This document shows, piece by piece, positions 14,994-17,763 of a DNA stretch of 17,763 bases. The DNA is from an uncultured Muribaculaceae bacterium. Lineage in GTDB: Bacteria > Bacteroidota > Bacteroidia > Bacteroidales > Muribaculaceae. A model generated the notes under the pieces. That model did no database searches. It was not told the origin of the DNA and saw only the letters and a list, made by a program, of their open reading frames with translations. The stretch's first letter is position 1; every line of letters starts with the position of its first letter. The stretch lies in assembly GCA_947173755.1 (NCBI GenBank), contig CAMWGM010000007.1, forward strand, positions 1 to 17,763, in the 5' to 3' direction. A program made the translations under genes and the position numbers.

Positions 14994-16333
14994 CGACCTT
15001 TGCCGAAGTTTTTAGGGGTGACCGCCTGCAAGGAGAGAATTATCAGGAATGTGAGGAGTTCGGAGGCGGGGATAGCGGCCCATATTCCCCATCCTGGGAA
15101 AACCGTCGGGAGAACGAAGAAGAGAGGGACGAGCAGGATTACGCCACGCAAAAGAGTGTAGGTCATAGCTCGTACGGCCTTCCCGACGCTTTGATAGTAG
15201 CCGATGAATGCGATGTTGAGAGCGAAGAAGATGGCGCAGAAGGAGAATATGGGTAGCCCTCCCGTTGCGAGCGAGCCCGCTTCGGAATCGACGGGGATGA
15301 AGAGCCCGACTATACCTTCAGACAGGAAGAAAATACAGGTAGTCACGATCGCACCGCACAACAAGGCCACACGAAGACTCAACCGAAAGGCAGCGGTGAC
15401 ACGGCCGGATGCGTGGTTGCCGAAGTTAAAACTGATGATGGGCTGGGCTGACTGGGCCACTGCATTACTCATCATGAACATCAGTGGGAACAGATAGCAC
15501 GCGATGCTGTAGGCGGCGACACCTGCATCGCCGAAATTTTTCATGAAGATGAAATTTCCCGTGAGCATCATGACAGACATGGCAATTTCAGTGACGAATG
15601 AGGCGGATCCCACGGCTACGGTCTTGGCTATGTTGCGACCGAAATCGGTTGTGTCTGCCACTAATTTTATGACGTAGGGACGGTGGAAGTATGCCAATGC
15701 CATCAGTCCTCCCACTGCGATGCTTCCCGCAGTGGCAATTGCCGCTCCCTTGACCCCCATACCGCACGGGAAGATGAGCACATAATCGCCGATGATGTTG
15801 AGAATGGCCGGGATGACATTAATCAGCATGGCATATTTCGGGGATCCGTCAAGCCGGATGGTCATCATGCCTATGCAACTCCAGACCAGAAACAGAATGC
15901 CGGGCATCAGCCAGCATAGATAATCGATGGCGAAAGGCAGAAGATGGTCGGAACTTCCGAGCAACCGGGATATCCGGGACGGGAAGATAAGAGTGACGGC
16001 GACTATGAGAGCCATTACGAGTGTGCCGGTCATGAATGCCTGCGAAACGACGGTGCAGGCTTTACGGGTGTCGTTGGCGGCGAGAGCGATTCCGGCGAGT
16101 ACAGAAGCGCCGATGCCGAGCATCAGACCTATCCCGGTCGTGACCATATAGAGCGGGGCGATGATATTTACCGCCGCTATTCCGTCGGGGCCCACGCCGT
16201 TTCCGACGAAAATACCGTCGACTATGGTGATGAGAGCGTTGAAAATCATACCCAGAAGAGTCGGAAGAAATATCTTTCGGAAGAGCACTCCAATATTTCC
16301 GTTGGCGTAGTCGAGACCTGTGGCTGCTTTCAT
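14981..16333 (-). CDS. MATE-family multidrug/toxin efflux transporter
   Basis: A 450-residue membrane protein with about twelve hydrophobic helices in two homologous halves, the MATE (DinF/NorM) fold. The N-terminal half shows ILFRKIFLPTLLGMIFNAL-like packing after residue 15, then ITIVDGIFVGNGVGPDGIAAVNI, the conserved first-helix region with its aspartate. The middle has AQSAQPIISFNFGNH, a strong MATE signature. Members exchange Na+ or H+ for cationic drugs or metabolites; Na+ coupling would fit a cell with Na+-NQR but is only inference. The ATG at 16333 fits the family start. It is monocistronic, or leads into the next operon, and is read from a promoter 146 bp upstream through a structured leader. 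No downstream hairpin is visible before 14901. Confidence 0.93.
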   Translation of the reverse strand: MKAATGLDYANGNIGVLFRKIFLPTLLGMIFNALITIVDGIFVGNGVGPDGIAAVNIIAPLYMVTTGIGLMLGIGASVLAGIALAANDTRKACTVVSQAFMTGTLVMALIVAVTLIFPSRISRLLGSSDHLLPFAIDYLCWLMPGILFLVWSCIGMMTIRLDGSPKYAMLINVIPAILNIIGDYVLIFPCGMGVKGAAIATAGSIAVGGLMALAYFHRPYVIKLVADTTDFGRNIAKTVAVGSASFVTEIAMSVMMLTGNFIFMKNFGDAGVAAYSIACYLFPLMFMMSNAVAQSAQPIISFNFGNHASGRVTAAFRLSLRVALLCGAIVTTCIFFLSEGIVGLFIPVDSEAGSLATGGLPIFSFCAIFFALNIAFIGYYQSVGKAVRAMTYTLLRGVILLVPLFFVLPTVFPGWGIWAAIPASELLTFLIILSLQAVTPKNFGKGRLAD

Positions 16334-16392
16334 AGTTCGTATCGTATGTCAGGATGTAGAGTTTATGATATGTTCCGGGGGATATACAGACG

Positions 16393-16458
16393 CAGCGACG
16401 GGATAAGTGGTTTCCGGGCGCACCCGACATCTTATCCAGTCGCTGTAATTCCGATTAC
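16393..16458 (-). ncRNA. Structured 5' leader of the MATE gene, possible cis-regulatory RNA
   Basis: Read on the reverse strand, the leader first forms GTAAT-CGGA-ATTAC (16458-16445). Immediately after, a long stem pairs CAGCGACTGGATAAG (16445-16431) with CTTATCCCGTCGCTG (16407-16393): 14 of 15 pairs with one internal mismatch. The 23-nt apical region contains CGGGTGCGCCCG, which can fold into a further CGGG/CCCG helix. No U-run follows, so it is not a simple terminator. I could not match it to a riboswitch class. It lies within the inferred transcript (start near 16473) and ends 59 nt before the ATG. Confidence 0.5.
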
Positions 16459-16478
16459 TGACCCTCCGATGAGTGGCG

Positions 16479-16510
16479 CAAAATTACAAAAGATCTGCCG
16501 GACAGCCAAG
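16479..16510 (-). promoter_or_regulatory. Promoter of the MATE gene
   Basis: The reverse strand reads CTTG (16510-16507), 20 bp, then TAATTTTG (16486-16479): an exact -7 element and a one-mismatch -33 element at consensus spacing. It lies 20 bp past the terminator of the uxuA-SDR operon and would give a leader of about 140 nt. Confidence 0.65.
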
Positions 16511-16530
16511 AGGAACTGACCTCTGCCCAT

Positions 16531-16565
16531 AAAAAAGTCACTCCGGAGCGAGGATCGGAGTGACT
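16531..16565 (-). terminator. Intrinsic terminator of the uxuA-SDR operon
   Basis: Inverted repeat AGTCACTCCG (16536-16545) and CGGAGTGACT (16556-16565) with a 10-nt loop. On the reverse strand it is followed by six T residues (16536-16531). It starts 20 bp after the SDR stop, so it closes that operon just before the MATE promoter. Confidence 0.88.
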
Positions 16566-16585
16566 AAATGAGTGGGACGTTGGGA

Positions 16586-17398
16586 TCAGAGGGTGAAGAC
16601 GTTGAAGCCGCCGTCGACAACTGCCACGGTGCCGGTGACGAAGGCTGAGGCCTGAGAAATCAGATACTGTATGGTTCCGCAGAGTTCTTCGGGTTCGCCG
16701 AAACGTTTGAAGGGGGTCTGTCGGATAATGTCGTGGCCGCGCTGGGTCAGAGATCCGTCGGGATTAGTGAGGAGTTCGCGGTTCTGGTTGGTCAGGAAGA
16801 AACCGGGAGCGATTGCGTTGACGCGGATGTTGGGCGTGAACTTCGTCGCGATTTCATTGGCAAGGAAGCCTGTGATGTTAGAGATGCCTGCTTTTGCAGC
16901 GCCATATCCCAGTACGCGGGTGACGGGGCGGAAGGCTGTCATCGACGAGAAGTTGACAATCGAACCCTTGCCAGCCTCGACCATCGGACGGAGGAAGACC
17001 TGTGTGGGGAGAAGTGTACCGATAAGGTTGAGGTCTACCACACCGCGGAGAGCCTCGATCTTGACATCGAAGAAGTTGGCGGTGGGCGCGATCACGGCAC
17101 CTGCCATATTGCCGCCTGCCGCATTGAGAAGGGAATCTACGCGGCCATAGCGTGCGAGAATGTCGGCGAGATTCTGCTCGAGTACTTCCTGATTGAGCAC
17201 GTCAGTGACGAGAAACATCGCTTCGCCTCCTGCGGCCTTGATGTCGTTGACGATTGCGTCACCTTCTTCTTTACGACGGCCCATAATGACCACCTTGGCG
17301 CCTTCGGAAGCGAGATATCGGCCGATGCAAGCGCCCAGGATACCGGTGCCACCGGTGATGACTACCACCTGATCCTTTACTGAAAATAACTGATTCAT
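16586..17398 (-). CDS. uxuB: SDR-family D-mannonate oxidoreductase (fructuronate reductase)
   Basis: A 270-residue short-chain dehydrogenase/reductase. The cofactor loop is TGGTGILG (15-22), NAAGG follows at 92-96, and the catalytic set is N124, S152, Y165 and K169 (S-x12-Y-x3-K spacing). RINVNAIAPGF-like sequence is seen as IRVNAIAPGF (191-200), and VDGGFNVFTL closes the protein. On its own the fold only gives NAD(P)H-dependent carbonyl reduction. The substrate is assigned from the adjacent uxuA, 26 bp upstream: Bacillus-type UxuB is an SDR that interconverts fructuronate and mannonate, unlike the larger E. coli enzyme. Cytosolic, in glucuronate catabolism. The lack of a second uronate gene here leaves other SDR substrates possible. 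Confidence 0.85.
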   Translation of the reverse strand: MNQLFSVKDQVVVITGGTGILGACIGRYLASEGAKVVIMGRRKEEGDAIVNDIKAAGGEAMFLVTDVLNQEVLEQNLADILARYGRVDSLLNAAGGNMAGAVIAPTANFFDVKIEALRGVVDLNLIGTLLPTQVFLRPMVEAGKGSIVNFSSMTAFRPVTRVLGYGAAKAGISNITGFLANEIATKFTPNIRVNAIAPGFFLTNQNRELLTNPDGSLTQRGHDIIRQTPFKRFGEPEELCGTIQYLISQASAFVTGTVAVVDGGFNVFTL

Positions 17399-17424
17399 TA
17401 TTCTGCGTTTAGGGAATTTACGAA

Positions 17425-17763
17425 TTATTTTTCCGTGTTGACGGTCGCCATGATGCCGCCCACCATGCCGAGGGCGAGCATGCGGCCGTGGAAAGAATAG
17501 CCGGCGTTATAACCCATCTTCTCGTCGCCGAGCATGAGGGGAGCATGGTCGACACGCATGGGAACATCGGGACGGCGGCGTTCAAAAGTGCGGACGACGT
17601 CGATGAGACGCGGGTCGAGATGGGTGGATTCCTTGAAGTCGCCTCCTGGAAGAACGTTGCAGATGCGGGCATGCACGAAATGGGTGCGGTCGGCGTACTT
17701 TTCGGCGAGTTTCACGACATCGTTCTGAGCACCGGCAGAGAGTGAGCCCGCACAGAAGGTAAG
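17425..17763 (-). CDS. uxuA: Mannonate dehydratase UxuA, C-terminal fragment (5' part beyond right edge)
   Basis: The reading frame is open to the right edge and gives the last 112 residues. It starts LTFCAGSLSAGAQNDVVKLA and continues with RTHFVHARICNV, STHLD, PMRVDHAPLM and GYSFHGRMLALGMVGGIMAT, which match the C-terminal metal-binding half of mannonate dehydratase. The enzyme dehydrates D-mannonate to 2-keto-3-deoxygluconate. The histidines in HFVHAR and VDHAPLM fit the known metal-ligand region. An internal GTG at 17715 is not the start, because homology continues upstream of it. It is the first gene seen of an operon continuing into the SDR gene. Confidence 0.92.
   Translation of the reverse strand, partial: LTFCAGSLSAGAQNDVVKLAEKYADRTHFVHARICNVLPGGDFKESTHLDPRLIDVVRTFERRRPDVPMRVDHAPLMLGDEKMGYNAGYSFHGRMLALGMVGGIMATVNTEK

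Noticed and set aside
16425..16440. TPP-riboswitch-like string CTGGATAA in the MATE leader
   Set aside because: The rest of the TPP aptamer core (such as the CTGAGA element and the GCGTAGGGA-like segment) is absent, so the short match is not meaningful.
16733..17383. 216-codon plus-strand open frame antisense to the SDR gene
   Set aside because: It mirrors the SDR gene almost end to end, has no family-like motifs and no promoter, and such frames are common opposite GC-rich genes.

Overview
The window looks like ordinary chromosome from a Bacteroidota bacterium, most likely order Bacteroidales. It is moderately GC-rich, so a gut Muribaculaceae-like lineage is possible, but that placement is inference. 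Three things support the phylum: promoters of the form TTTG/CTTG-N20-TAnnTTTG, the absence of clear Shine-Dalgarno sequences before most starts, and the protein families. These include a TonB with the motif NKDFGAYELR, long ExbD paralogues in tandem, an SDR-type partner of UxuA and a complete Na+-NQR operon. No mobile element, CRISPR array, tRNA or rRNA was seen.

Layout, left to right. Positions 1-3343, minus strand: the N-terminal part of an AMP-forming acyl-CoA synthetase (cut by the left edge), preceded by dnaG primase. Positions 3395-6737, minus strand: an energy-transduction operon transcribed exbB-exbD-exbD-tonB, closed by an intrinsic terminator just ahead of the dnaG promoter. Positions 6738-7221: a 484-bp divergent intergenic region with a well-formed promoter for exbB, a promoter for nqrA, and a long exbB leader that may encode a 24-residue peptide. 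Positions 7222-13118, plus strand: the complete nqrABCDEF operon, ending in a strong hairpin shared with the convergent operon. Positions 13226-14901, minus strand: a secreted endonuclease/exonuclease/phosphatase protein translationally coupled to a cytidylate-kinase-like protein. Positions 14981-16333, minus strand: a MATE exporter whose leader RNA can fold into two adjacent hairpins. Positions 16531-17763, minus strand: a hexuronate operon with the 3' end of uxuA (cut by the right edge) followed by an SDR mannonate/fructuronate oxidoreductase and a terminator.

How the genes work together: NQR oxidises NADH with quinone and pumps Na+, energising the inner membrane. The divergent Exb/Ton complex spends ion-motive force to drive outer-membrane SusC/RagA-type transporters. 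UxuA and the SDR enzyme feed or drain the glucuronate pathway (fructuronate, mannonate, KDG). DnaG is housekeeping.

I found no clear new multi-gene system. The most interesting unexplained signals are non-coding: the structured MATE leader (16393-16458) and the long exbB leader with its possible small ORF (6864-6938).
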